Of a stretch of 64,000 bases of DNA, positions 51,606 to 61,096 are shown one piece after another (position 1 is the stretch's first letter; each line of letters starts with the position of its first letter). The translations under genes were made by a program, and so were the position numbers. Under the pieces are notes generated by a model. That model was not told the DNA's origin. It saw only the letters and a list, made by a program, of their open reading frames with translations, and ran no database searches. Source of the stretch: CALZBJ01 sp945619025 (GTDB taxonomy: Bacteria; Pseudomonadota; Gammaproteobacteria; Cardiobacteriales; Wohlfahrtiimonadaceae); contig CALZBJ010000002.1 in assembly GCA_945619025.1 (NCBI GenBank), forward strand, positions 1-64,000, in the 5' to 3' direction.

Positions 51606-54600
51606 TTATTCGTTATCAAGATCAATATTGATACCGAGCGAGCGAATCTCTTTAACAAGTACGTTAAATGATTCTGGCATGCCCGCTTCCACGATATTTT
51701 CACCGTTGACGATGTTTTTATATACCGCGGTACGACCTGTTACGTCATCCGACTTAACTGTTAACATCTCCTGCAATGTGTAGGCGGCACCATATGCCTC
51801 AAGTGCCCAAACCTCCATCTCTCCGAAACGCTGACCACCAAACTGGGCTTTACCACCGAGCGGTTGTTGCGTTACAAGTGAGTAAGGTCCGGTTGAACGT
51901 GCGTGCATTTTGTCATCGACCAAGTGGTTCAGTTTGAGCATGTACATGTAACCAACGGTCACAGGACGGTCAAACATATCACCGGTACGACCATCATAAA
52001 GATGCGTTTGTCCTGATTCAGGAAGCTCCGCTAAGCGGAACATACGACGCATATCTTCTTCTGATGCACCATCGAACACTGGAGTTGCCATTGGCACCCC
52101 GCCTTTTAAGTTTTGGCAGAGCTCGATAATCTCTTCATCTGAGAAAGTATCAAAATCTACGGCTTGTGCTGCTTCATCTTGGTTATAGATCTCATTTAAG
52201 AAATCACGTAGTTCGTTCACTTTCGCTTGCGCATCGAGCATACGACCAATTTTCTTACCAAGACCTGCGGCCGCCCAACCTAAGTGAGTTTCAAGAATCT
52301 GACCGATGTTCATACGTGATGGAACCCCAAGCGGATTTAAACAGATATCCACGGGTGTACCATCTTCCATGTATGGCATGTCTTCTTCAGGAACGATCAT
52401 CGAAACAACCCCTTTGTTTCCGTGACGACCGGCCATTTTGTCCCCAGGCTGAATACGGCGTTTAACGGCAAGGTAAACTTTAACCATTTTAAGAACGCCC
52501 GGTGCAAGCTCATCCCCTTGGGTCAGTTTTGCGCGTTGCTCTTCAAATTTAGTGTTGAAGTCTTTACGTTGCTGTTCTAAAAGCTGTTTGATTTTCTCAA
52601 GCTCTTCCGCTGATTCTTCTGCTTTAAGCTTGATGTCGAGCCATTTTTCACGCTCTAATCCTTGGAGGAATTCATCCGTGATTGCGCTGCCCGCTTTAAG
52701 GCCTTTATTACCCGCTGCCACTTCTAAACCGATGAGATTTTTCGCAACACGCTCGAAAAGGTCATCTTCTAAAATACGAAGCTGGTCATTTAAGTCTTTA
52801 CGGATGCTGCGAAGTTCACGATCTTCGATCTCTTTCGCACGGCTATCTTTCTCGATGCCATCACGAGTAAATACGCGAACGTCAATCACCGTTCCGTCCA
52901 TTCCTGATGGAACGCGAAGTGAAGTATCTTTTACATCAGACGCTTTCTCACCGAAGATGGCGCGAAGCAGTTTTTCTTCGGGCGTTAAGGTGGTTTCCCC
53001 TTTAGGAGAGACCTTACCCACTAAGATGTCGCCTGATTTTACTTCCGCACCGATATAAGCGATTCCCGCTTCATCAAGTTTAGCAAGCGCTGTTTCTGAC
53101 ACGTTTGGAATGTCCGCACTGATCTCTTCAGGACCAAGTTTTGTATCACGAGCAATACAGGTAAGCTCTTCAATATGGATCGTTGTGAAACGGTCTTCTT
53201 TAACCACGCGCTCAGAGATTAAGATCGAGTCTTCGTAGTTATAACCGTTCCATGGCATGAACGCCACGAGCATATTTTGACCGAGTGCAAGTTCACCTAA
53301 GTCTGTTGATGGACCATCGGCAAGAATATCTTTCTTCGCGATGATGTCACCCTCTTTTACGAGCACTTTTTGGTTGATACAGGTGTTGTGGTTCGAGCGT
53401 TGATATTTCGTTAAGTTATAGATATCAACCCCAGATTCCCCAACGATGGTCTCTTCATCATTCACACGAATAATGATACGCGTTGCGTCAACGTAATCGA
53501 CGATACCGCCACGTTTTGCAACCACACACACGCCCGAGTCGCGCGCAACAGTACGCTCAATCCCAGTACCTACAAGCGGTTTGTCCGCCATTAAGGTAGG
53601 AACGGCCTGACGTTGCATGTTCGATCCCATGAGGGCACGGTTCGCGTCATCGTGTTCTAAGAATGGAATCAATGCCGCTGCCACAGATACGATCTGTTTT
53701 GGCGAAATGTCCATATATTGAATTTGTTCTTTGGTTAAAAGGGTAAATTCACCTTCAACACGTGATGCAATTAAGTCATCAACAAATTCATTGTTTTCGT
53801 TTAATTGTGCGTTCGCCTGAGCGATGCCGAAGTTTGCTTCTTCGTACGCAGAGAGGTAATCCACCTCATCGGTAACACGGCCATCGACCACTTTACGATA
53901 CGGAGTTTCTAGGAAACCGTAGCTATTGGTACGTGCGTAACTCGCAAGTGAGTTAATTAGACCGATGTTAGGTCCTTCCGGAGTTTCGATCGGACAGACA
54001 CGACCATAATGCGTTGCGTGAACGTCTCGAACCTCAAAGCCCGCACGTTCGCGTGTTAAACCACCTGGGCCAAGCGCCGAAATACGACGTTTGTGCGTTA
54101 CTTCTGAAAGCGGGTTGTTTTGGTCCATAAACTGTGAAAGCTGAGATGAACCAAAGAATTCTTTGATCGCCGCTGCCACAGGTTTTGCGTTAATGAGATC
54201 GTGAGGCGTTAAGCCTTCTGCTTCGGCAATTAAAAGACGATCTTTTACCGCACGCTCAATACGCACTAAACCGATACGATAGACGTTTTCAGCCATTTCA
54301 CCCACACAGCGAACACGACGGTTACCTAAGTGGTCTACGTCATCGACCGTTCCGTTACCGTTACGAATATCCACTAATGTTTTCATCACATCAAGGATAT
54401 CTTCGTTTGAAAGCGTACCTTCACCGGTATCGCTATCACGGCCTAAACGGCGGTTAAATTTCATGCGACCCACAGCTGAGAGATCGTAACGATCGTGTGA
54501 GAAGAAGAGGCTAGCAAATAAGTTTTCAGCCGCTTCTTGTGTTGGTGGTTCACCGGGACGCATCATGCGATAGATTTCAACTTGCGCTTCGAGCTGGCTG

Positions 54601-55724
54601 TTGGTGCTATCGGCACGTAATGTATCTGAGATATACGCTCCACGATCCACTTCGTTCGTGAAGAGTACTGGAAATTCTGTCAGTCCATTTTCAACAAATT
54701 TTGCAAGCGTTTCTTCCGTGATTTCGTCGTTTGCAAGTGCAATCACTTCGCCTGTATCTTTGTTAAAGAGATCTTTTGCGATCACTTTACCTAAGAGATA
54801 TTCAAATGGAACTTCGAGCTCTTTCACTTCCGCTTTTTCAAGTGAACGGATATGACGAGCGGTAATACGACGACCTTTTTCAACTAAAAGTTCGCCATCG
54901 AGCATAATATCGAACGCTGCCATCTCACCACGGAGACGAGCAGGGATAAGCTCTAAAAATACTTTGTTTTTCTTGATTTTGAAGGTATTGGTTTCGAAGA
55001 AGTACGATAAAATCTCTTCGTTGCTTAAACCAAGTGCTTTGAGGATCACCGTTGAATGAAGTTTACGACGACGGTCAATACGAGCGTATAAAATGTCGCG
55101 CGCATCAAACTCAAAGTCTAACCATGAACCGCGATATGGGATGACGCGTGCTGAGAAAAGGAGTTTTCCAGATGAATGGCCTTTTCCTTTGTCATGGTCG
55201 AAGAATACCCCTGGTGAGCGGTGTAATTGCGATACGATAACACGCTCGGTACCATTGATTACGAAGGTTCCGTTTTCAGTCATAAGTGGGATTTCACCTA
55301 AGTAAACGCCCCCACGACCAAATTTATCGATATCCGCTTCACGGATCTCTTTAATTTCGCCTGTTTCTAAATCGCTAATTTTTAAGCGCAACCCCGCGCG
55401 AAGTGATGCCGCGAAGGTAATGCCACGCATTTGACACTCTCTAACATCAAACTCTGGTTCACCCACATGGTAATCGACGTACTCTAATGACAGTCTAAAT
55501 CCAGGAGAGGTTGCTGTTTTCGCTTTGATGGACTCAATCGGGAAAATTGATTTGAACGCCGCGTGCAAACCGATATCTTTTCGCTCTTTACGAGGAACAT
55601 CATCTTGTAGGAAATTTCGGTAGGAGTCGAGTTGAATTGAGAGTAAAAAAGGAACTTCTTGTACTTCGGTTTGATTCCCAAAGTCTTTACGAATTCGTTT
55701 TTTTTCTGTGAAAGAGTAGACCAT
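51606..55724 (-). CDS. rpoB: RNA polymerase subunit beta
   Basis: The second-largest core subunit, 1372 aa (E. coli 1342). The rifampicin cluster reads SQLSQFMDQNNPLSEVTHK followed by RRISALGPGG, the susceptible wild-type sequence at the usual resistance positions. The C-terminal GGKAQFGGQRFGEMEVWALE is intact. An acidic coiled-coil insertion lies near residues 990-1050. It follows rplL after 178 bp that contain two hairpins. Confidence 0.98.
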   Translation of the reverse strand: MVYSFTEKKRIRKDFGNQTEVQEVPFLLSIQLDSYRNFLQDDVPRKERKDIGLHAAFKSIFPIESIKAKTATSPGFRLSLEYVDYHVGEPEFDVRECQMRGITFAASLRAGLRLKISDLETGEIKEIREADIDKFGRGGVYLGEIPLMTENGTFVINGTERVIVSQLHRSPGVFFDHDKGKGHSSGKLLFSARVIPYRGSWLDFEFDARDILYARIDRRRKLHSTVILKALGLSNEEILSYFFETNTFKIKKNKVFLELIPARLRGEMAAFDIMLDGELLVEKGRRITARHIRSLEKAEVKELEVPFEYLLGKVIAKDLFNKDTGEVIALANDEITEETLAKFVENGLTEFPVLFTNEVDRGAYISDTLRADSTNSQLEAQVEIYRMMRPGEPPTQEAAENLFASLFFSHDRYDLSAVGRMKFNRRLGRDSDTGEGTLSNEDILDVMKTLVDIRNGNGTVDDVDHLGNRRVRCVGEMAENVYRIGLVRIERAVKDRLLIAEAEGLTPHDLINAKPVAAAIKEFFGSSQLSQFMDQNNPLSEVTHKRRISALGPGGLTRERAGFEVRDVHATHYGRVCPIETPEGPNIGLINSLASYARTNSYGFLETPYRKVVDGRVTDEVDYLSAYEEANFGIAQANAQLNENNEFVDDLIASRVEGEFTLLTKEQIQYMDISPKQIVSVAAALIPFLEHDDANRALMGSNMQRQAVPTLMADKPLVGTGIERTVARDSGVCVVAKRGGIVDYVDATRIIIRVNDEETIVGESGVDIYNLTKYQRSNHNTCINQKVLVKEGDIIAKKDILADGPSTDLGELALGQNMLVAFMPWNGYNYEDSILISERVVKEDRFTTIHIEELTCIARDTKLGPEEISADIPNVSETALAKLDEAGIAYIGAEVKSGDILVGKVSPKGETTLTPEEKLLRAIFGEKASDVKDTSLRVPSGMDGTVIDVRVFTRDGIEKDSRAKEIEDRELRSIRKDLNDQLRILEDDLFERVAKNLIGLEVAAGNKGLKAGSAITDEFLQGLEREKWLDIKLKAEESAEELEKIKQLLEQQRKDFNTKFEEQRAKLTQGDELAPGVLKMVKVYLAVKRRIQPGDKMAGRHGNKGVVSMIVPEEDMPYMEDGTPVDICLNPLGVPSRMNIGQILETHLGWAAAGLGKKIGRMLDAQAKVNELRDFLNEIYNQDEAAQAVDFDTFSDEEIIELCQNLKGGVPMATPVFDGASEEDMRRMFRLAELPESGQTHLYDGRTGDMFDRPVTVGYMYMLKLNHLVDDKMHARSTGPYSLVTQQPLGGKAQFGGQRFGEMEVWALEAYGAAYTLQEMLTVKSDDVTGRTAVYKNIVNGENIVEAGMPESFNVLVKEIRSLGINIDLDNE

Positions 55725-55810
55725 GCAATATTTTCCTCAATAGAACCAAGAGTATTTTTGTGATCATATAAATGTATCGCGCAATTTATATGATTTTATT
55801 AGAAGCTAGT

Positions 55811-55884
55811 AAAGGCCAGAGTTCATAACCCTAGCCTTTTCAACATTTTTAGCTAAATCTACCCACCAAAATAGGGTTTGGTGG
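55811..55884 (-). promoter_or_regulatory. Two hairpins in the rplL-rpoB gap
   Basis: Read on the minus strand, CCACCAAA (55884-55877) pairs with TTTGGTGG (55870-55863), and further on AAAGGCTAG (55839-55831) pairs with CTGGCCTTT (55819-55811) with one G-U. In E. coli this gap holds a partial attenuator and an RNase III site that lower rpoBC relative to ribosomal protein mRNA. These hairpins are in the same place, without long T runs. Confidence 0.5.
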
Positions 55885-55902
55885 ATAGCCTTAACAATAA
55901 AA

Positions 55903-56271
55903 TTATTTAAGCTCGACAGTTGCACCAGCTTCTTCAAGTTGTGCTTTAACTTTTTCAGCTTCGTCTTTTTCAACGCCTTCTTTGATTGTAGCAGGAACGC
56001 CTTCAACAAGCGCTTTTGCTTCACCAAGACCAAGGCCTGCGATTTCACGCACAACTTTGATAACGTTGATTTTTTTCTCGCCGAATGAAGTCATTACTAC
56101 GTCGAATTCTGATTGCTCTTCAGCACCACCTGCTTCGCCCGCAGGACCAGCAGCTACAGCTACTGCTGCAGTTACGCCGAATTTTTCTTCGATTGCAGAA
56201 ACTAATTCCATTACTTCTGCAGTTTTCATTTCTTCAATTGCATTAAGGATATCTTCGTGTGAGATTGCCAT
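55903..56271 (-). CDS. rplL: 50S ribosomal protein L7/L12
   Basis: The stalk protein that recruits translation GTPases. The N-terminal dimerisation helix (EDILNAIEEMKTAEVMEL), an Ala/Gly-rich hinge near residues 34-50, and the C-terminal domain (KINVIKVVREIAGLGLGEAK) are all clear. Length 122 aa. The start at 56271 follows AGGAG. It lies 69 bp after rplJ. Confidence 0.97.
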   Translation of the reverse strand: MAISHEDILNAIEEMKTAEVMELVSAIEEKFGVTAAVAVAAGPAGEAGGAEEQSEFDVVMTSFGEKKINVIKVVREIAGLGLGEAKALVEGVPATIKEGVEKDEAEKVKAQLEEAGATVELK

Positions 56272-56340
56272 AACAATGTACTCCTATACTTATCTTTAAA
56301 TAGTGTATAAATAATTCTAAATAATGACTGCTTAATTGAA

Positions 56341-56847
56341 TTAAGCAGCTTCTTTTTGGTCGCGAACTGCTGCCAAAGTCGCCGCAAGTTTTTGAACTGG
56401 CGCTTTGAGTACAGCGAGTAGTAGAGAGATCGCTTCTTCTTTCGTTGGAAGAGATGCAATCGCTTTAAGCGCTGAGCCATCATGAAGCTCACCGTCATGT
56501 ACAATCGCTTTAACGACAAGCTTTTCATTCGCTTTGTCTTTAAGGAAATTGTTAATCACACGCGCTGATGCTACAGGATCTTCTTCGTCTAATGAGAACG
56601 CCATTACGATCGGTCCCACTAAACTATCGATTGCACATTCGTATGCTGTGCCTTCGAGAGCTCTTCTAGCTAAAGTATTTTTAACTACTCGGATGTCAAC
56701 CTTAGCCGCTCTTGCTTCGTTACGTAAGAGCGTCATTTGTGCTACCGTAAGTCCGTGATATTCCGAGAGCACTAATGCGTGTGCTTGGCTCGCAATCTCA
56801 TTTACTTCAGCGACTACTACCTGTTTATCTTGTAAAGTTACACTCAT
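56341..56847 (-). CDS. rplJ: 50S ribosomal protein L10
   Basis: L10 anchors the L7/L12 stalk and represses its own mRNA. Typical are the N-terminal QDKQVVVAEVNEIASQAHALVLSEYHGLTV and VVKNTLARRAL near residue 55, and the C-terminal helix that carries L7/L12. Length 168 aa (E. coli 165). It is preceded by a 237-bp leader and followed by rplL. Confidence 0.96.
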   Translation of the reverse strand: MSVTLQDKQVVVAEVNEIASQAHALVLSEYHGLTVAQMTLLRNEARAAKVDIRVVKNTLARRALEGTAYECAIDSLVGPIVMAFSLDEEDPVASARVINNFLKDKANEKLVVKAIVHDGELHDGSALKAIASLPTKEEAISLLLAVLKAPVQKLAATLAAVRDQKEAA

Positions 56848-57084
56848 TTTTTATTCCTTCACATAGGCAATAACCTAAATTAAACAACCCAAAATATTAC
56901 TTTTGGCCCTACGGCAACCCTTATTAGAACTACCGTCTACGTAGACTACGCATCTTAATTCATAACCTTAAGTATTAGGGAAAAAGATGCGTGATTAAGC
57001 GTTAAGCGTCTACGGTCTTAGACTCATCCTTTTAATCCACTATTTTATTAGAGGCATTAAAAGATAAGTTCAATTCTTTGAAAA
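56848..57084 (-). promoter_or_regulatory. Leader of rplJL (probable L10 autoregulatory leader)
   Basis: This 237-bp gap between rplA and rplJ is long for the operon and rich in pairing. AAGATGCGT (56992-56984, minus reading ACGCATCTT) pairs with 56956-56948 around a 27-nt loop, and GTCTACGTAGAC (56935-56946) is a 12-bp palindrome. In E. coli and Bacillus the L10-L12 complex binds a structured leader here and blocks rplJ translation. The identity is by position and structure; the sequence was not aligned. Confidence 0.6.
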
Positions 57085-57774
57085 TTAGATGGTCGCTACG
57101 TCCACAGAAAGACCTGGTCCCATTGTAGTAGAGATGGTTACTTTCTTAACGTAAATACCTTTTGAAGACGCAGGTTTTAAACGGCGTACTTCGGCTAATA
57201 GCGCACCTAAGTTTTCGTGAATTTGGTTTGATTCAAAGTCAATTTTACCAATTGAACAATGAAGGATACCTGCTTTGTCCGCACGGAAACGTACTTGACC
57301 TGATTTTTCGTTTGCAACGGCAGTTGCAACGTCAGGGGTTACTGTACCAACGCGTGGGTTAGGCATTAAACCACGTGGACCTAAGATTTGACCTAATTGA
57401 CCCACGATACGCATCGCATCAGGAGTGGCAATTACTACGTCAAAATCAAGGTTACCCGCTTTAATGCTTTCAGCTAAGTCTTCGAAACCAACTACGTCCG
57501 CGCCTGCAGCTTTTGCAGCTTCCGCGTTAGGACCTTGTGCAAATACTGCAACACGTACTTCTTGACCTGTACCGTGAGGCATAATAGTTGCACCGCGTAC
57601 CACTTGGTCAGATTTACGTGGATCGATACCAAGGTTTACTGATACGTCGATTGACTCTAAGAATTTAGCTTTTGGAAGTTGTTTTAATACTTCGATCGCT
57701 TCTGCGATTGGGTATACTTTTCCAAACTCAACGATTTCTCTGATTTGCTTTTGCTTTTTTGTTAACTTAGCCAT
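57085..57774 (-). CDS. rplA: 50S ribosomal protein L1
   Basis: L1 forms the mobile stalk at the E site and represses rplKA translation. Visible are DVSVNLGIDPRKSDQVVRGA near residue 43, LGPRGLMPNPRVGTVT near residue 130, and the ending TISTTMGPGLSVD. Length 229 aa. Its ATG shares one base with the rplK stop (TAATG), so translation is coupled. Confidence 0.97.
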   Translation of the reverse strand: MAKLTKKQKQIREIVEFGKVYPIAEAIEVLKQLPKAKFLESIDVSVNLGIDPRKSDQVVRGATIMPHGTGQEVRVAVFAQGPNAEAAKAAGADVVGFEDLAESIKAGNLDFDVVIATPDAMRIVGQLGQILGPRGLMPNPRVGTVTPDVATAVANEKSGQVRFRADKAGILHCSIGKIDFESNQIHENLGALLAEVRRLKPASSKGIYVKKVTISTTMGPGLSVDVATI

Positions 57775-58205
57775 TACACACCCTCCACTTCGATACCCAT
57801 TGAGCGCGCGCTACCAGCGATGATACGCACCGCTGCGTCTAAGTCTGCAGCTGATAAATCGGGCTCTTTCGTTTTAGCAATTTCTTCTAATTGCTCACGA
57901 GTTACCTTACCCACTTTTTTAGTGTTAGGGGTTGGGCTACCTGATTTAATGCCGGCTGCTTTCTTAAGAAGGTAAGCTGCTGGTGGGGTTTTGGTAATGA
58001 ACGTGAATGAACGGTCGTTATAAACCGTGATCACTACAGGAATTGGCATTCCTGGTTCCATTTGTTGGGTCTGTGCGTTAAACGCTTTACAGAACTCCAT
58101 GATGTTCACACCGTGCTGACCAAGTGCTGGTCCGATTGGTGGTGAAGGGTTTGCTTTACCTGCAGCTACTTGCAGGTTGATGTTTGTCATGACTTTTTTG
58201 GCCAT
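57774..58205 (-). CDS. rplK: 50S ribosomal protein L11
   Basis: L11 binds the GTPase-associated region of 23S rRNA. The N-terminal INLQVAAGKANPSPPIGPALGQHG and the C-terminal TVRIIAGSARSMGIEVEG type end are clear. Length 143 aa (E. coli 142). The ATG at 58205 (MAKK) is chosen; five more residues from 58220 do not fit the family. It has its own likely promoter at 58271-58299. Confidence 0.97.
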   Translation of the reverse strand: MAKKVMTNINLQVAAGKANPSPPIGPALGQHGVNIMEFCKAFNAQTQQMEPGMPIPVVITVYNDRSFTFITKTPPAAYLLKKAAGIKSGSPTPNTKKVGKVTREQLEEIAKTKEPDLSAADLDAAVRIIAGSARSMGIEVEGV

Positions 58206-58270
58206 TACTCGATACTCCAAAGTTGTGGGTCAACGCGTCGCCGCTTCCCAGCTTGTAAAAAAGACTATAT

Positions 58271-58299
58271 ATTATAGTTTAATATGCTTAAAAAAGCAA
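58271..58299 (-). promoter_or_regulatory. Promoter of rplKAJL-rpoBC
   Basis: On the minus strand TTGCTT (58299-58294) and TATAAT (58276-58271) are 17 bp apart, about 66 bp before the rplK start. It matches the position of the E. coli rplK promoter. A weak hairpin (TTGCACC/GGTGCAA, about 58321-58356) after nusG may separate the units. Confidence 0.65.
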
Positions 58300-58378
58300 C
58301 AATAGTTTCATCTTTATAGACACTAAATTGCACCAACTTCCAAAAAAGCCGGTGCAATCAATGATAATTCAATATTTT

Positions 58379-58906
58379 TTAGATTTTTTCGACTTGACTA
58401 AATTCAAGATCAACCGGTGTTGCACGGCCGAAGATCATTACAGAGACCACTAAGCGAGCCTTTTCAGAATCCACTTCTTCCACAATTCCGTTAAAGTCGT
58501 TGAATGCACCATCAGTGATGCGCACCTCTTCCCCTACTTCATAAAGAACTTTAAGACGTGGCCCCTCTTCTGCTTGCGCGATACGATCTAAAATGCGATC
58601 CGCTTCTTTTTGCGTAATTGGGCTTGGGCGATCACTTTTACCACCAACAAAACCGATCACACGTGGCACGCTATTGACTAAGTGCCATACCTCTTCATCC
58701 ATATCGACTTGCATTAACACATAGCCTGGGAAGAATTTACGTTCGCTTTTACGGCGTTTCCCGTCGCGCACTTCAACCACTTCTTCGGTTGGAACTAAAA
58801 TATCACCGAACTTCTCTTCCATTCCGTGCTGCGCGATGTACTCACGTAGTGTTCGAACCACCTGCGCTTCATATCCTGAATACGCTTGAATTACATACCA
58901 ATGCAT
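58379..58906 (-). CDS. nusG: Transcription elongation/antitermination factor NusG
   Basis: The N-terminal NGN domain (MHWYVIQAYSGYEAQV, KFFPGYVLMQVDMDEEVWHLV) and the C-terminal KOW domain (VGEEVRITDGAFNDFNGIVEEVD) give a normal 175-residue NusG. It couples RNA polymerase to Rho or S10. It starts 15 bp after secE. Confidence 0.97.
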   Translation of the reverse strand: MHWYVIQAYSGYEAQVVRTLREYIAQHGMEEKFGDILVPTEEVVEVRDGKRRKSERKFFPGYVLMQVDMDEEVWHLVNSVPRVIGFVGGKSDRPSPITQKEADRILDRIAQAEEGPRLKVLYEVGEEVRITDGAFNDFNGIVEEVDSEKARLVVSVMIFGRATPVDLEFSQVEKI

Positions 58907-58921
58907 TATGTCACCTTTAAC

Positions 58922-59398
58922 TTATGAGAATGAAAGAAATAGAGAAATCAACACGCGTAAGAGCCAATCCACAATCATAAGGAACATGAGCACAACCGCC
59001 ATCACGATCAAAACGATTAGCGTTGTCTTCTTGGTCTCATCCATCGATGGCCAGAAAACGCGGCGTAACTCAATTCTCGCTTCTTTCACAAAGGTCACGA
59101 AATTGCGGCCCGTTTGTGATAAGAAAACCATTCCCGCTGCAGCTGCCATACAGACAATTAATACTGCAGACCCTAAAATGGTTGAGCTCTCTACTTTTCC
59201 GACCATATATTCAGGGAGACCTATCTTCATTAAAAGAGACTTTCCTGACATGCCCGTTAAGTAATAATACCCGACTAAACCAACAACGCTGACGACAATG
59301 GCTAAGGTGACAATCATCTTATTTGAATTTGTCGCCTTCTCTTCCGCCGCTACGCGCTTTGCTACGGCTTCCGCTTTAGCTTTTCTTTTTGAACTCAT
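58922..59398 (-). CDS. secE: Preprotein translocase subunit SecE
   Basis: A 158-residue SecE with three membrane helices (about residues 28-47, 72-93 and 128-152), as in E. coli, and the conserved cytoplasmic ARIELRRVFWPSMDETKKTT before the last helix. The first 27 residues are a Lys/Ala-rich extension that makes it longer than E. coli SecE (127 aa). A TATAAT hexamer at 59447-59442 (minus strand) is a likely -10 for secE-nusG. Confidence 0.94.
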   Translation of the reverse strand: MSSKRKAKAEAVAKRVAAEEKATNSNKMIVTLAIVVSVVGLVGYYYLTGMSGKSLLMKIGLPEYMVGKVESSTILGSAVLIVCMAAAAGMVFLSQTGRNFVTFVKEARIELRRVFWPSMDETKKTTLIVLIVMAVVLMFLMIVDWLLRVLISLFLSFS

Positions 59399-59473
59399 AA
59401 CTTGTGATCTCTATTTATATATTTACAGCTTAAACCTGGCTATTATACACGCATAAAAAATAATAATAAAATA

Positions 59474-59501
59474 AAAGCAGTCATATAAGTATGACTGCTT
59501 T
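59474..59501 (-). terminator. Terminator after tRNA-Trp
   Basis: On the minus strand AAAGCAGTCATA (59501-59490) pairs with TATGACTGCTTT (59485-59474), 12 pairs around a 4-nt loop, with a T-rich tract after it. It ends the tRNA-tuf-tRNA-Trp transcript and separates it from secE-nusG. Confidence 0.9.
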
Positions 59502-59509
59502 CTTTTTCT

Positions 59510-59585
59510 TGGCAGGCCAAGAGGGAATCGAACCCCCAACCTACGGTTTTGGAGACCGTCGCTCTGCCAATTGAGCTATTGGCCT
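59510..59585 (-). tRNA. trpT: tRNA-Trp (CCA)
   Basis: A 76-nt cloverleaf read on the minus strand, with encoded 3' CCA. The acceptor stem begins AGGCCAA, the anticodon loop is CTCCAAA with anticodon CCA, and the T arm has GGTTCGATTCC. It lies 14 bp after tuf in the same transcript. Confidence 0.97.
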
Positions 59586-59599
59586 AAATTTTATACGTC

Positions 59600-60790
59600 T
59601 TACGCAATCACTTTAGCAACAACACCAGCACCTACGGTACGACCGCCTTCACGGATCGCGAAACGTAAGCCTTCGGCCATAGCGATTGGGTTGATTAACT
59701 CAACTACCATTTTAACGTTATCACCAGGCATTACCATTTCTACGCCTTCAGGAAGCTCACAAGCACCTGTTACGTCAGTTGTACGGAAGTAGAACTGTGG
59801 GCGGTAGCCTTTAAAGAATGGAGTGTGACGTCCACCTTCGTCTTTTGATAACACGTAAACTTCAGCTTCGAATTTAGTGTGTGGGTGAATTGTACCTGGT
59901 TTCGCAAGTACTTGACCGCGCTCTACGTCTTCACGACGTGTACCACGAAGAAGAACCCCAACGTTGTCTCCTGCTTGACCTTGATCAAGAAGCTTACGGA
60001 ACATCTCAACACCTGTACAAGTTGATTTCTGAGTATCACGGATACCAACGATTTCAACTTCTTCACCTGCTTTAAGGATACCTGTCTCGATACGGCCTGT
60101 TACAACTGTACCACGACCTGAGATTGAGAATACGTCTTCGATAGGCATTAAGAATGGCTTGTCGATTTCACGCACTGGCTCTGGAATCCATGAGTCAAGT
60201 GATTCGATTAATTTTTTGATTGCAGGTACGCCGATTTCAGACTGGTCGCCTTCGATCGCTTTAAGTGCAGAACCTACGATTACAGGCGTATCATCACCTG
60301 GGAAGTCATATTCATTAAGAAGATCACGAACTTCCATTTCAACAAGCTCGATAAGCTCAGCATCATCAACCATATCTGCTTTGTTTAAGAAAACAAGGAT
60401 ATATGGAACACCAACTTGGCGTGATAATAAGATGTGCTCACGAGTTTGTGGCATAGGACCATCCGCCGCCGAACAAACTAAGATAGCGCCGTCCATCTGC
60501 GCAGCACCTGTGATCATGTTTTTAACATAGTCCGCGTGCCCTGGGCAGTCAACGTGTGCGTAGTGACGGTTAGGTGATTCATACTCAACGTGTGAAGTTG
60601 AGATTGTGATACCACGCTCTCTCTCTTCTGGTGCGTTATCGATTTGATCGTACGCACGAATATCACCACCGTACTCTTCAGCACCAACTTTGGTTAATGC
60701 CGCAGTTAAGGTAGTTTTACCATGGTCAACGTGACCAATTGTACCCACGTTTACGTGTGGTTTATTACGACTAAAAGTTTCCTTTGACAT
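59600..60790 (-). CDS. tuf: Translation elongation factor Tu
   Basis: EF-Tu delivers aminoacyl-tRNA to the ribosome. G1 GHVDHGKTTLTAAL (residue 19), G3 DCPGHADYVKNM, and G4 NKADM are intact, followed by domains 2 and 3. Length 396 aa (E. coli 394). It is co-transcribed with three upstream tRNAs and tRNA-Trp. A second tuf copy, usual near fusA, is outside the window if present. Confidence 0.98.
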   Translation of the reverse strand: MSKETFSRNKPHVNVGTIGHVDHGKTTLTAALTKVGAEEYGGDIRAYDQIDNAPEERERGITISTSHVEYESPNRHYAHVDCPGHADYVKNMITGAAQMDGAILVCSAADGPMPQTREHILLSRQVGVPYILVFLNKADMVDDAELIELVEMEVRDLLNEYDFPGDDTPVIVGSALKAIEGDQSEIGVPAIKKLIESLDSWIPEPVREIDKPFLMPIEDVFSISGRGTVVTGRIETGILKAGEEVEIVGIRDTQKSTCTGVEMFRKLLDQGQAGDNVGVLLRGTRREDVERGQVLAKPGTIHPHTKFEAEVYVLSKDEGGRHTPFFKGYRPQFYFRTTDVTGACELPEGVEMVMPGDNVKMVVELINPIAMAEGLRFAIREGGRTVGAGVVAKVIA

Positions 60791-60830
60791 AACGCTACTC
60801 TTTCTGTTGTTAATGACGACTGGAAGTAAA

Positions 60831-60906
<76 letters not shown>

Positions 60907-60911
60907 GAATT

Positions 60912-60985
60912 TGGAGCGGGTGATGGGAATCGAACCCACACAATCAGCTTGGAAGGCTGAGATTCTACCATTGAACTACACCCGC
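60912..60985 (-). tRNA. glyT: tRNA-Gly (TCC)
   Basis: A 74-nt cloverleaf with encoded CCA. The acceptor stem begins GCGGGTG, and the anticodon loop CTTCCAA carries TCC. It lies between tRNA-Tyr and tRNA-Thr in the tuf transcript. Confidence 0.97.
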
Positions 60986-61000
60986 GCTCATTTGCATGAA

Positions 61001-61085
61001 TGGTGGTGGAGGAAGGATTCGAACCTTCGAACTCATAGAGGACAGATTTACAGTCTGTTGCCTTTAACCACTCGGCCACTCCACC
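61001..61085 (-). tRNA. tyrU: tRNA-Tyr (GTA)
   Basis: An 85-nt class II tRNA with a long variable arm and encoded CCA. The acceptor stem begins GGTGGAG and the anticodon loop CTGTAAA carries GTA. It is the first gene of the tRNA-tuf transcript. Confidence 0.97.
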
Positions 61086-61096
61086 AAAGGATTCAC

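Noticed and set aside
52552..53058. 168-codon open frame antisense to rpoB
   Set aside because: Serine/arginine-rich translation typical of an antisense shadow; rpoB is intact across it.
53900..54150. Rifampicin-resistance mutation in rpoB
   Set aside because: The cluster SQLSQFMDQNNPLSEVTHK plus RRISALGPGG has the susceptible residues at the common positions.
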